Positions 1 to 13,726 of a stretch of 64,000 nt of DNA are shown here, one piece after another (the stretch's first letter is position 1; each line of letters opens with the position of its first letter). The notes under the pieces were generated by a model. The model was not told where the DNA came from and did not search any database. It saw nothing but the letters and a program-made list of their open reading frames with translations. Origin of the DNA: Urechis unicinctus (taxonomy: Eukaryota > Annelida > Polychaeta > Xenopneusta > Urechidae); the NCBI GenBank assembly GCA_034190875.2, contig CM067355.1, positions 37,028,494 through 37,092,493 of the forward strand. The letters run 5' to 3'. Made by a program: the position numbers and the translations under genes.

Positions 1-1974
1 CAAATGTAGCACTTAAACTTGGAATTTGAGACGCAGATTAGCATTCAAAACGTTTCGAGAATTTCACTTAAATGAGATACCGGTTTTGGTTAGCGAGCTT
101 CACCGGGCTGTTCTGCACGTAGGCTCTACCGTTCACATTCACACTTACCGATCACTAACACAATTCCAACGGCCAACAATACCCAGATACCACGTTTCTT
201 AAAAACTTAACTACCTGGCGATGGACTATTGTTGCTAGACAAGTGGGTGTGGGGGTTATTGTTCAGCCCTGGTGTGCCATTGAATACAATGTTATACTAT
301 AAACGCTATGATTAAATGCTGTAAAAACTTGTTAATGTCAAAAGCAGCAGAATTCAATAGCCATCGGCCTTCTGTCTTTATTGTTAGGCAGTGAGATTGA
401 CTAGGTGTTAGTGATGACGTTTTGCTCAGCAGCACTCATGATCTGGTAGTGATTAACTGCTTTATCTACTGTTCTAGGTTTAATATTATAGACCAAGTAT
501 ATCAATTGAATCATATATCCTCTGAGTTGGATAATCTGCCCTATTTAGGAAATTTATTTAATCAAGATGGGCAACAGTATCAGCTGTCCAAACATCACAA
601 TTATGCTCATCTATCTCTGCATGGTACCTCCTCATATCAAAGGGAGCAGTGTTTTGCTTTATGGCCGCTAGGCTCTTGCTTAGTGAAATGAAATATTCTT
701 TAGTCTTATCATTTCATGACATTTGGTGATTTGATATAAGTGTATATTTAAAGATAAGATTAGTGAGGAGGTCATGAGGCTTCATCTACATTACTGACGA
801 TCAAAAAATCGAATCCAAAAAAAAGTTGCTTACTGCAAGAGTACCCTAAATGGTGCTGATATCCGGATTACAAAGTTGGAATGGCCGTATATATTTCTTG
901 TTGTTCGTAAATAAACCTTCAATTCCTTATTTTTCACTTCCAGCCAAGAATTGACCATATTTGGAAGCTCATGTATTATTAATTCCGGAAGCGCAGAAAC
1001 GTCATCACTCTGTGCCGATTGCCGCCGGCGGCTGTTTAGTTTGCGCTATTGCATTGCGATAATGGACGATCAAACCAAGAAACGAAGAAAAGGTGGAGGG
1101 GGGAGAAAGAAGCTGACAATGGACCACAACAGGCATAGGGATAGGACATATGCACTCAAGTAGGGTTTGTCAGCCAATGTAAGTCTCTCATGTCCTATCA
1201 GAAAACAATATACTGATGCTGCACATGTAATGTGTTCTGGCTATTTGGCCATATAATGCCATTTGTTGTGTTACAGGTACAGCACTTACTTCAACAAGCA
1301 GTCAAAGACGTGGTCATCGGTTTAGAGGCCAAGACTTACGCCCATATACCAGATATGATGACAGAAATCTTTAGGCCCAAGCAATGCGACAGCAATCACA
1401 ACAACACCCACAGCGCTCTGCTGATGACCCTGCAAAATCAGTTTGAACATTGCTCCCGTGCCAGGCCATCTACCCAAGAAACAGTTGCAGGAGTCTCATT
1501 TTGATTAAATATATGATTTGGAAATTTGTATTTGTTGAAATGTACAAATATTTTATTAGTCACATTCTTTTGTCTGTAAATCCAAACTGCAATAGAAGAA
1601 CTCGTGTAATTGGCAAATAAATAATACATGAACTCATTTTAGTGTCACTTCTTTTTTTATCAGGGCTAGAATTATGAACATAAAAAGTCAAATCTGAATA
1701 TGTGTCATGACTAATTGACAAAATAATGTGTGCATAATTCTTTTCTTCTGTGTTTGAGAGACGAAAAATTAACTAATATATGAATGCTTATTCCATAAAA
1801 CAAATAGGCAATAAGTTTTCAGATTGTTGAAGCAAAAATGTTCAGAACAAATAATACCACATGTTTTGTAAGACTAAGCAATTTATAATCCACACAAAAA
1901 TACCAATCAGAACAATGTGATATTTCCAGATTAAAATAAAAAATTAAAACATTTAGGCTTAGTATATTACCAAA
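1..1974. other. Intergenic; no supportable gene
   Basis: I see no gene that I can support here. A short plus-strand open stretch from 1061 to 1163 starts with ATG and is strongly basic and Gly/Lys-rich. It follows a small CG-rich patch near 1010-1035, so it could be a first exon, but no convincing downstream exon follows. An open stretch at 1275-1503, preceded by a possible acceptor (TTACAG), has no recognisable domain. The rest is AT-rich sequence. Confidence 0.4.
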
Positions 1975-2345
1975 ACCTATTTTGTATTAAGCCTGTATAC
2001 TGTCAATACTTGTTAAGGAAGAGGTCTCTGATCTTCCTTACACAACCGGAGTTACCCTCCTGTTGCACTCCACAGAACCAATTGCTGATAGGCGCCGTGT
2101 CTAAGCATCTTTTTTTTTTGTCCTCGACAACCGCATCCCATAGCAAGTCCACCCGGTACCTGTTAATAACCTCAATGACCATCGGGTCAAGCACAGCTCC
2201 TTCCATCTGAGGTAGTGCATATGTGCAAAAGTCTGGGCTGTTAGTGCAACATTGCCGCTCCACAGGGGGAGGCATTTCCCTACATTGAAGGCAGATGCAA
2301 CAGTCTTGGGAAGTGGTAGTTGATGGAGGGTGGAATCCTTCTTTC
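1963..2345 (-). pseudogene. P2X7 C-terminal-like cysteine domain, exon or gene fragment
   Basis: The minus-strand reading frame running down from about 2345 shows a cysteine cluster, CCICLQCREMPPP, followed some residues later by QCC. After a spacer come an RYRVDLLWDAV stretch and KIRDLF. A TGA at 2003-2005 interrupts the frame, but QYTGL follows directly in the same frame. Paired cysteines, an L-W-D stretch and a C-x3-IR-D-x-F end are features I associate with the intracellular zinc-binding 'ballast' domain of P2X7 receptors. That domain is common as a stand-alone protein in invertebrates and in some mobile elements. No transmembrane P2X portion is visible nearby. It could be one exon of a larger gene reading leftwards or a dead fragment. 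The family call is by pattern recognition only. Confidence 0.5.
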
Positions 2346-4148
2346 GGCGGTGTGGGTTGTCGGGTGATTGTAATCGCAAACTGTGGCTGTCTTTCTAACC
2401 AGCAACTGACTCACCCCATCTAAATCCAGCCACCGCACTAAATTCTGAAATTATGAGTAATCAAAAGTCTTCATTTTGATGGATTGAATATCTCCAATAC
2501 AAATCTCTCTCTGTGACCAAAATTGCATGAAGGTTTTTGGAGCAGCTGAAGAGTGCTAAATGCTGAGTTGTACAATACCTTCAATTTCTCCTTCTGTGAC
2601 AGCTCTAAAGATTTAGCAGTCACTCTACTCTGCTGTAGGATCTGGTTAGTTATTGGTGTGTTGCAAAGGTAGCCTCTGCGAACAACATTGACTCGTTTTC
2701 GGCCTGTCGAGGTCTACAAACAAATGAGAACCAATGGAAATTTAAGGTTCGATAGTTCAACATTGGACCTATTTACTGACAAAGTGATTCAATTAGGTAA
2801 GGCAAGCCCAAAAGTACCTTGTTTGAAGAAGGTGAGGCTCTTCTGCCACCTCTTCAGGCTTGTCTGCAACCTCCACCAACTTGGACACCTGTGTCATGGT
2901 GAACAATTTCAAAACATTAAACACATCCTTCCAAGTCATAATGGGTGTATTGAGTTCAATAAAATACCCTTGATAAGAATCAAATAAAAAAGGAACCAAC
3001 CTCAGTTCCACACACGTTGTCAGAATCTGTACCATGACCCCTTCCACTGCCTCTTCTTGTACGTGATCCCCTCCTTGGCGTTTTGATTTCCTTTAAATTT
3101 GAAAGTGGGTTGGTTCAGTTTAATCAATGAATGAACATGACAAGAATAATTCAATCAATAATGTTACAGTGTTTGAGCCAAAAGCCTGCAAAAGTCAGCC
3201 AAACCCATACGATGATACATACCACCCCAAACTCCTAGCGTGGACGTTTCAGTACACAGGGATTTGCATTGGCTGGCCGCTATCTTCTCTGTAGGGTTTA
3301 TGTATGCATAAAAGATAGCGACCCGCCAGCCAATTCAAATCCCTGTTTCAGTTCACTATAACCAGATAACGTAGACGTCTGGAGGGAGACCCCAGTCCCT
3401 TGATTTATAATACAATTTATGAGTTCATTCAGGAATATTCCAATAGTTTGCTATGAAAAAGCACCGATAATTGCATATGAAATAATCAAACTTCGAACAA
3501 GTGTTATAGCTTTACACTCCAAAACGTGAAAGACTAGTGAAGAATATCGTTTTTATTACGCTTGAACATGCGCAGCCTCAGTATAAATATAATATACTAA
3601 GTCTAAGGGATACCTCAGGGTTCGTTCGCAGGTGTAACGCTATCTGTTGTTAAATTTACGGTAATCTATTGTACCGATAGTGTTCACTTTATTGAGGCGG
3701 GTTCTTTTTTATATATGACATTCGAAAACTCCAAACAAAGAAGAGAAATGTAGGAATCAAAACACTCACCATTTTGACTGCATGCGTTTCCACCTTCTGT
3801 CGAATCTGCGCTGCGCGTGTCGTCACGACTATGTGCTGTCAACAAATGACCCTTCAATACGCATGCGTCATTTTCCCATCGCCATGTGCTCATGTTTGTA
3901 AACATGGGTGTGGCCGACAGATTTCGATACGGTGTAATCGGCGATATAGCGTTGAACTAGTCCACAAAATGGTTTATATGGGTTCCAAAAGAGTTGTTCT
4001 ATTAAATGGAGCAAAAAAACCGCATGTCATTTTTTTTTGAAAAAATGCATCTTTACGGTCTATGTGCTAAACCACCATGAAAATTTATTTTCTTCTGCAT
4101 GCATGTTAATGGTAAATTTACAACTTCAATATTGTGACTTCCTCAATA
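2346..4148. other. Intergenic; one unassigned minus-strand ORF
   Basis: The only open frame of note is on the minus strand at 2793-3047 (84 residues, acidic C-terminal part). It has no recognised motif and is not supported as a gene. The inverted repeat at 3245-3357 is listed separately. The remainder is AT-rich and shows no gene. Confidence 0.35.
3245..3357. mobile_element. Short hairpin MITE, hAT-like ends
   Basis: Two arms, about 3255-3285 and 3311-3346, are near-perfect reverse complements built on ACAGGGATTTG / CAAATCCCTGT and GGCTGG / CCAGCC. The central loop is about 25 bases. The palindrome is flanked by direct repeats GTTTCAGTACAC (from 3247) and GTTTCAGTTCAC (to 3357), which differ at one base. 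Ends starting CAGGG with a roughly 8-bp target duplication are typical of hAT-derived non-autonomous elements, but the exact junction is ambiguous by two bases. A hairpin-forming RNA is the alternative. Confidence 0.5.
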
Positions 4149-4149
4149 T

Positions 4150-5012
4150 TGAGGCTTCACCAATAACGTGGCTTCACCAATACTGTGGTTTCACCAATGT
4201 TGTGGCTTCACCAATATTGTGGCTTCATCAATATTGTGGCTTCACAAATATTGTGGCTTCACCAATACTGTGGCTTCACCAATACTGTGGCTACACCACT
4301 ATTTTGGCTTCACCAATGTTGTGGCTTCACGATTGTTGTGGCTTCATCAATGTTATGGCTTCATTAATATTTTGGCGTCACCAATGTTGTGGTTTCACCA
4401 GTGCTATGGCTTCACAAATATTGTGGCTTCACCAATACTGTGGTTTCACCATTGTTGGGGCTTCACCAATACTGTGGCTTCACCAATACTGTGGCTTTAC
4501 CAATGTTGAGGCTTCACCAGTGTTGTGGCTTCATCAATGTTATGGCTTCATCCATATTTTGGCTTCATCAGTGTTGTGGCTTTACCAATACTGTGATTTC
4601 ACCAATGCTGTGGCTTCACCAATATTGTGGCTTCACCAATATTGTGGCTACATAAATATTTTGGCTTTACCAGTGTTGTGGCTTCACCAATATTGTGGCT
4701 ACATAAATATTTTGGCTTCACCAGTGTTGTGGCTTCACCAATATTGTGGTTTCACCAATGTTGTGGCTTCACCAATATTGTGGCCCCATCAATATTGTGA
4801 CATCATCAATATTGTGGCTTCAGTAATACTGTGGCTTCACCAATATTATGGCTTCACCAATACTGTGGCTTCCCGAATACTGTGGCTTCACCAATTTTGT
4901 GGCTTCACCAGTGTTGTGGCTTCATCAATATTGTGGCTTCATCAATGTTGTGGCTTCATCAATGCTTTGGCTTCACTGATGTTGTGGCTTCACAAATGTT
5001 TTGGCTTCTCGT
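4150..5012. repeat. 17-bp minisatellite, about 50 units
   Basis: The unit is GTGGCTTCACCAATATT with frequent A/G, C/T and CACC/CATC variants, repeated head to tail. Seventeen is not a multiple of three, and the unit has no stop in any plus-strand frame. All three plus frames are therefore open, and each translates to a 17-residue repeat (WLHQYCGFTN... type). The longest frame is 345 codons (4037-5074). This openness follows from unit length and composition and is not evidence of coding. Confidence 0.9.
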
Positions 5013-5334
5013 TTGTATCATATCCTGTGATAATATATCAATCACTGGGGCTTAAAAAGATATGTTATGTCTAAATGTCATTGCTGTTAAAGCCATCAGA
5101 ATGACAATGAGTATTATTTGTATTTGTTGTGTGCGAGTATGGCTTCATTAGTCTGTTTAAGTAGAAGTTTTTTATCAGAGGTTCTGTTTACCCAGTATGA
5201 CTGTTAAGCTCCACCTGGTCCTGATTGATGGTCCTGCAGTTATGATGTATGCACCGGTGTATAGTGTCACATTGTTGTACACTTAATCTGCTTTGTATTT
5301 CTCTGGTATTCATATCAACTCCTCATCATCGGCC

Positions 5335-5547
5335 CAGCATGACACAGACCTGGTATTTTCTTTATTACCAGCCTGTCATGACACTGACCCGGGGTTCTTA
5401 TCACCAACCCATCGTGACACTGATCTGGGGTTCTTATCACCAACCCAGTATGTCACTGACCTGGGGTTCTTATCACCAACCAATCGTGACACTGACCTGG
5501 GGTTCTTATCACCAGCACAGTTCGTCACTGACCTGGGCTTCGCCTAA
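5335..5547. repeat. 36-bp minisatellite, about 6 units
   Basis: Head-to-tail copies of a 36-bp unit built around TGACACTGACCTGGGGTTCT followed by TATCACCAACC. The middle copies are the most alike and the first and last have drifted. Because 36 is divisible by three, one frame reads as a 12-residue repeat (HQPIVTLTWGSY type). No initiation context or flanking domain supports a protein. Confidence 0.85.
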
Positions 5548-5559
5548 TATGGCATCTTC

Positions 5560-7550
5560 TTTGTTTGGAGGGGTAGAATTTCTTGAGGCCGGTTAACATG
5601 GACGGTAGGCCACTTTAGTTAATTTCCAGCCCTGTTACTGATGACTGAACTATGCTCTGTGGCTGTAGACTTATTCTGAACATCTGGGGAATGTTTTGTC
5701 ACAGAATCAACTCCAGATGAAAATCAGATATCTATGTCCTCATCCTCACTATATACTATTTTTTCACATGTGCACAATTGTAAATGTGACCTCAGGTTTA
5801 GGGTGAAGAGAGCTGGCCAATGTGGATGAGACACCATTTCATCAGTGGTTAAGTTACTATGGGAGATGCCCCAAAGCCAACGCCAACCCAGGGGAGCAGC
5901 CAAGCATTGAATTCTAGCATATTTATCAATGTTAAGCTCCATAGCAACCTTCCTGGTGGTTACTAGTCAATGCCTGTCATCTCAGTACCCAGACAGAGAA
6001 TGTTAAAGTTGCCATCAGTGGTCCATGAAGGGTGAATACATTAATTATTGATGGGTGGGCGGTTTGTTATTGGTTATATAATTGCAGTTTAAGTGCATAT
6101 TGTTAAGATCAGGCTTACAATGTATTTTTACCAATATTCTATTAGTTAATATTCAAATGTAGATTCAGTTTCTGCCACATGAGAGTGGATTAGTTTTAAC
6201 TTAATAACAAGAGATTGATTCATGTGACATGGTGTATTGATGATCAACCTAATCAGGTCGGTAAGAATTAATGTTGTGTAATGTATTACATAGACTTCCC
6301 TTCAGTTCTTATGATATCAGACTGATAGGCAGTTTGACAAGTTAATTTTATGTGTGTAACAGAATGTGCAACTATAGCTGGGGCACAACAGGTGAATCAT
6401 CTTTTGCTGAATCATATGGACAAGATGTTGTATGGATTCATTAATTGTGTCCATATGGAAACCCACCAAGACTGGACCTCTTAAAATTATATTACTGATA
6501 GTGCAACATAAGACGCTGTTGTGGTAGTTCCTGCTGATCATGTTAAAATTTATCTGTTGATATGTTTTGCTTGATATCCTGGTCATTGATGCTGCCTCCA
6601 CTGTTCCGTTACATTCAGCGTATAGCTAGCTGCTCAGAACTTCACAGAAGCCTGTCAACCCGAATAGCTTCAGTCGTAAGTTATTTGCTCTCAAATTATA
6701 ATATCTTATTTGTCTTTTATTTACTATACATAAACACTTCTTCTTTTATTTAATTGGAACTAATTTAATATTATCACCTTGTTGTTTTGGTTGCACACAA
6801 TTTAAGCGGATTTGTCAACTTTGGCCATGTGCGGCAAGATTGTCGCCATGTCGCACGGAGATAAATAGTGACAGCTGTTTTGACTCTCTCGATTCAAGAG
6901 ACGAGGGATGTTGTCCAACATCGTTGACAGACAGATAACAGTGTTCAGAGTGGTTAAATAACATTAAGCTGCCCAAAGCAATCGATATGTATAATAGTTA
7001 CGGCAATAACATCAATGATGGCAATTAGATTATCCATGAATAAGAATAAGAATACGTTAAAATATATGACCTACGTGCATTTTTGACTTGGAATCGTCCG
7101 TGCTGCAGCTTTAGAGACGACAATCTTCACAATGTTAAGTATCACTAATTCTTGTTAAAACTCGCAGTTCCTAAGTATAAACTTGTATCCAATTTAATAA
7201 CGGGTACGTTGAAGAACTCCATTCCTTAAAAAAGATGACTTTAATACATATTTTGTCCGTTCCCCTGGTACACCTGCCACTCGGCAAGGTTCGTAACTTT
7301 TCGGAGCAAGACATTGCGTCAGGATTTTGTGGAATAGCGCTGATAATTTAACTTCACTATTTTCTTCATGGCTCGTTGAATATTGTGTATGTACAGTTTG
7401 AATTATGTACAAACAATGAGAAAATCGAAAAAAGTTTCTTTCGGTTCCCGAAAGACCTAAACACGCGCAATACTTTGTGTAAGCTTGTTTGTAGGAATTT
7501 AATTTAAGTCGTTTATGGTTTTATTGATCTTCTAAACTTTATAACCCAAC
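5560..7550. other. Intergenic; contains an inverted repeat copy of 49.0 kb
   Basis: No gene is supported. The stretch about 6400-6500 read on the minus strand matches 49060-49155 on the plus strand. Both translate to nearly the same peptide, including VGFHMDTI and MIQQKMI, so this is one dispersed repeat family in opposite orientations. A possible splice donor (CAGTC|GTAAGT) at 6674 has no supported exon. Confidence 0.4.
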
Positions 7551-7649
7551 GTTGTATAAACGATGGTCTGCCAGTAGTAGGTTGGTTGGGATAATAATGG
7601 TTGGTAATATCGAAAGGCAAAAAGGGCTGGCCGGCTCATTGGTTTACTT

Positions 7650-7800
7650 AAATGGCCAATATGGTTGGATATATAAAAATGGCCAAAATGATTGGTTATA
7701 TAAGATGGCCAAAATGGTTGGTTTTAAAAAAGGTCCAAAATGGTTGTTTTTTTGCATGACAAAACTATCATGACTTTTTTAGTACAACCATTTTGGCCTT
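7650..7800. repeat. Degenerate repeats around AAAATGGTTGG
   Basis: Four to five imperfect copies of a roughly 30-bp unit containing GGCCAAAATGGTTGG occur between 7650 and 7750. An inverted copy (CAACCATTTTGGCC) lies at about 7785, and a further half unit sits next to the TA tract at 7960. The inverted copies could form a weak hairpin. Confidence 0.6.
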
Positions 7801-7980
7801 TAATTTTTATAATGTTCTAAAATAAGTTTTGAATGCAGATATTAACTGCAAGCTGTACACGGCAGATGTGTAATATTTTGCATCTGCGATATCACATAAT
7901 TTTAGCTCAAAAAAGCGAAATAATCGAATGACCCAAAATGACCGGTTATGTCGATATTGTCCAAAATGGTTGCAATTGTA

Positions 7981-8139
<159 letters not shown>

Positions 8140-8369
8140 GAATGCGACTATTTTGGAACATTGCACTAAAACTAACCATTTTTCTTAAATCAATAGATAT
8201 TCTCGACCAGAAACGCAAAATTGTCTGAAAAAACACGAGAAACTTAACGAATTATCCGACCTGCCTAAGTATTTCGGTTTGTCCAGACGAATATATATCT
8301 GTCTCTAGCTCATTGGAAAACGTCGAAACCAAATATATTGGTTTTTTATTCCCTCTAAATGTTTAGAAA

Positions 8370-8720
8370 CCAGTTTATCACAGCAAAGACTTTTATTCAT
8401 GCCGCAGCAAGTCATTTCCTTCAAGATGTGACATATCGTTTACTTATTAAACGCGGATCATTAATATGCTTCGCCTATGCCAGTCTCGTGATATAATTAA
8501 CCTTAATGAAAGGTTACGTGATGAATCATTGATTAATTAGCACTGGAAAGTAGGGAGGAAGTTGTATGAGCCGTTTGGAAGCACGTTTGGTGTATTTGTG
8601 AGTTATCATCGGTATAAGCATATGATACGATGGTTTTATGGACTCGATTTGTGGTTCGATATTCAGCGCAAGTGAATGATTAATTGTGCCGTATTGACCA
8701 ACTCACTTATCATTCTTTAT
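8370..8720. repeat. Diverged duplicate of 49.87-50.20 kb
   Basis: Starting at CAGTTTATCACAGCAA, this stretch aligns in order with 49872-50195. Shared blocks include GACTTTT.TTCAT, CTTATTAA, GTCTCGTGATAT and GATGGTTTTAT. The divergence (small indels and many substitutions) indicates an old duplication. The downstream part of the same duplicated block reappears at 18.0-19.5 / 50.43-51.15 kb. Confidence 0.7.
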
Positions 8721-8879
8721 CTCTGAATTGGACTGGTCAACGATTGCCTACATGATATAAAGAAGTTTGTTGATTTAACAAGCACTATTTTGTCTGGCTC
8801 TTTTAGTGTCAATGCGTTGTTGTAACGCGTTCAAGTATGAAAAGGGCGAACTACTTTACTAACGAAGCTCAAGCAAATA

Positions 8880-9080
8880 TATCCGCGCAGTGGCCGCGCT
8901 GTACCAATCGTCCACTGCTGACCTCAACGCGGGCATAATCCGATTGAGCGCGCCACTGAGGCAGCCTCAACCAGTCCAGCCAGAAAGCAGCTCGCGCTCC
9001 CATTGGTTCGGCCGAGGGAAGATATGGCTCTGCTTGCCTGGGTGGGATGTCAGTCGACATCTGAGCCATTGCATGGAGGT
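8880..9080 (+). promoter_or_regulatory. CG-rich patch with CCAAT boxes, candidate promoter
   Basis: A sharply CG-rich island in AT-rich DNA, with several CpGs (CCGCGCTG, AACGCGGG, GAGCGCGCC) and CCAAT-type boxes on both strands (ACCAATCG near 8904, CCATTGG near 9000). It lies 1.3 kb upstream of the GPCR start codon. A possible untranslated exon (acceptor ATTTAG|G at about 9313, donor TTGG|GTAAGTT at about 9369) lies between. Assignment to the GPCR is inference from position. Confidence 0.3.
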
Positions 9081-10411
9081 GACCGAGGCGTGTACTATGG
9101 TGTCAGCTGTGGATCAGTAGCAGCAACATATTGATATATCATCAATACACACGATCAGTAACGCACAGCAAGGTTGTACATCAGGGACCCGACGCTCTGA
9201 GATTGGGGTCGCCATAAAGCAGCGACAAATTGATGGGTCGGGTTGTTAGTGTGATATTTAAATTCAGTGAATGTATTCAATGGATTCGTTTAACAACAAT
9301 CTGTTATTTAGGGCTACTGTGTACGTTGTGGACTTCATCACAATCATCAAGTTGGCTGCAGACGCCTTGGGTAAGTTAAGATATTATCCATGTTACTTAG
9401 ATATGAAGCTATAAGAGAAAGCAGCGTATTGATAAATAGACATTTGTTGTACTGTTTTCACTGTAGAGAAAGTACGCCCATATCGCCAACTTATGCCATT
9501 TCCAGCTGCAGTTGATTCAGTTGAAAAGGGATGCTGGAAAGTAATGTTGTAAAATGTTTGCTCTTCACATTGAAAAGCCTTAATGTTGCTTGCGTCTTAC
9601 AATGTAAAACTATAAAATGGGACACAATTGACGTTAAAAGTGTCATTACCTAGCGGTATTCTAAGATTTGAATATTATTTCGCGATTGATCTAATTAGAC
9701 TTTCAAATCGTCCATTTCTATACTGAGATGAAAATAATATATGAAAGCAATATTTCGCACTAGAAAGCCTGCAACTATTGATTTTGAGTGCGACTATAGC
9801 TGGTCGCGTAATAATATTTATTTCGATCATGTAGTGATTCAACGACATACTTAGACGCACGCACTTCATCTCGTTCACACTTCGTTTCGTAGTTCTTAAA
9901 TGATATTGATTGCTGAATATAACATAAATTTGTACATTGGCTTTACGCCACGAAAAGAATGAAAACAGCATCTCATGTAAAGATGTTAGTCTGTTAAAAC
10001 TCGGACCACTTATATTATTTGTTAAGTAGGCTTTTGCTATAGAATCTCAAAAGTTAAGTGCTTAGATCCCTGACTACCCGTTAAATGATCTTTGCTGGGA
10101 TATTTTATGTCTGATGTTTTCGGAATAAAATGGTTGGTTGGTATCATATGAGAATATAAACACTCTATATTTGCAGTCTCACTCATAATGTTTGATGATG
10201 CTTTTGAACTCACAACTAATGTCACAAAATATTGTGGATATGGTGTTTTGTCGACATGATTTTCGTTGGATGCTTGGCACCTGTTAATATTTACTGGACC
10301 GAAACAATATCACAACACAATGGGTCCCCGTAATTATAGACCGAGTTTTAGCTAGGATTTGACCCCTGATTGTCACATAGTATCTCTGTGTATAGGCAAA
10401 AGGGAAAAAGC
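9081..10411. other. Upstream region of the GPCR; no coding seen
   Basis: Between the CG-rich patch and the GPCR start codon I see only AT-rich sequence, apart from the possible untranslated exon at about 9314-9368 noted for the candidate promoter. No open frame is supported. Confidence 0.3.
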
Positions 10412-13353
<2,942 letters not shown>

Positions 13354-13726
13354 GCTATGGAACACTTAGAGGGGTGTGTCTGCTGTGATGGCAGTCTACA
13401 CAACAAATAATATAAAAGTAACATTACAGTATTAGCATAAATATCATTTAGTCACGTGATTGTTTTGCATGGTTTGACGTAATGTTGATGATGCAGGCGG
13501 GAAATATCAAAACTGATTTATTTTCTGATGACACACATTTAGCATCATATTTTATCGTTGTAGTTTTCAGAACATCTATTTATCGGATAAGAATGCCTTG
13601 CTGTCGTGGCTTTCAAATCTGTCCTGTTTTTAGGTTATATACCATATGTTCTCTGCTTTACACTCGTAAGAAGTTACCGTGATTTTTCTCATCTGATGCA
13701 CAAATTAATGTTATATATGTAATAAA
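13354..13726 (+). other. GPCR 3' untranslated region and polyadenylation signal
   Basis: This stretch follows the TAA at 13351-13353. The first canonical AATAAA in good context is at 13721-13726, which would give a 3' UTR of roughly 390 bases. No other gene is seen in the interval. Confidence 0.4.

Noticed and set aside
4037-5074. 345-codon open frame with WLHQYCGFTN repeats
   Set aside because: It is entirely the 17-bp minisatellite, whose unit lacks stops in all plus frames; there is no unique coding sequence around it.
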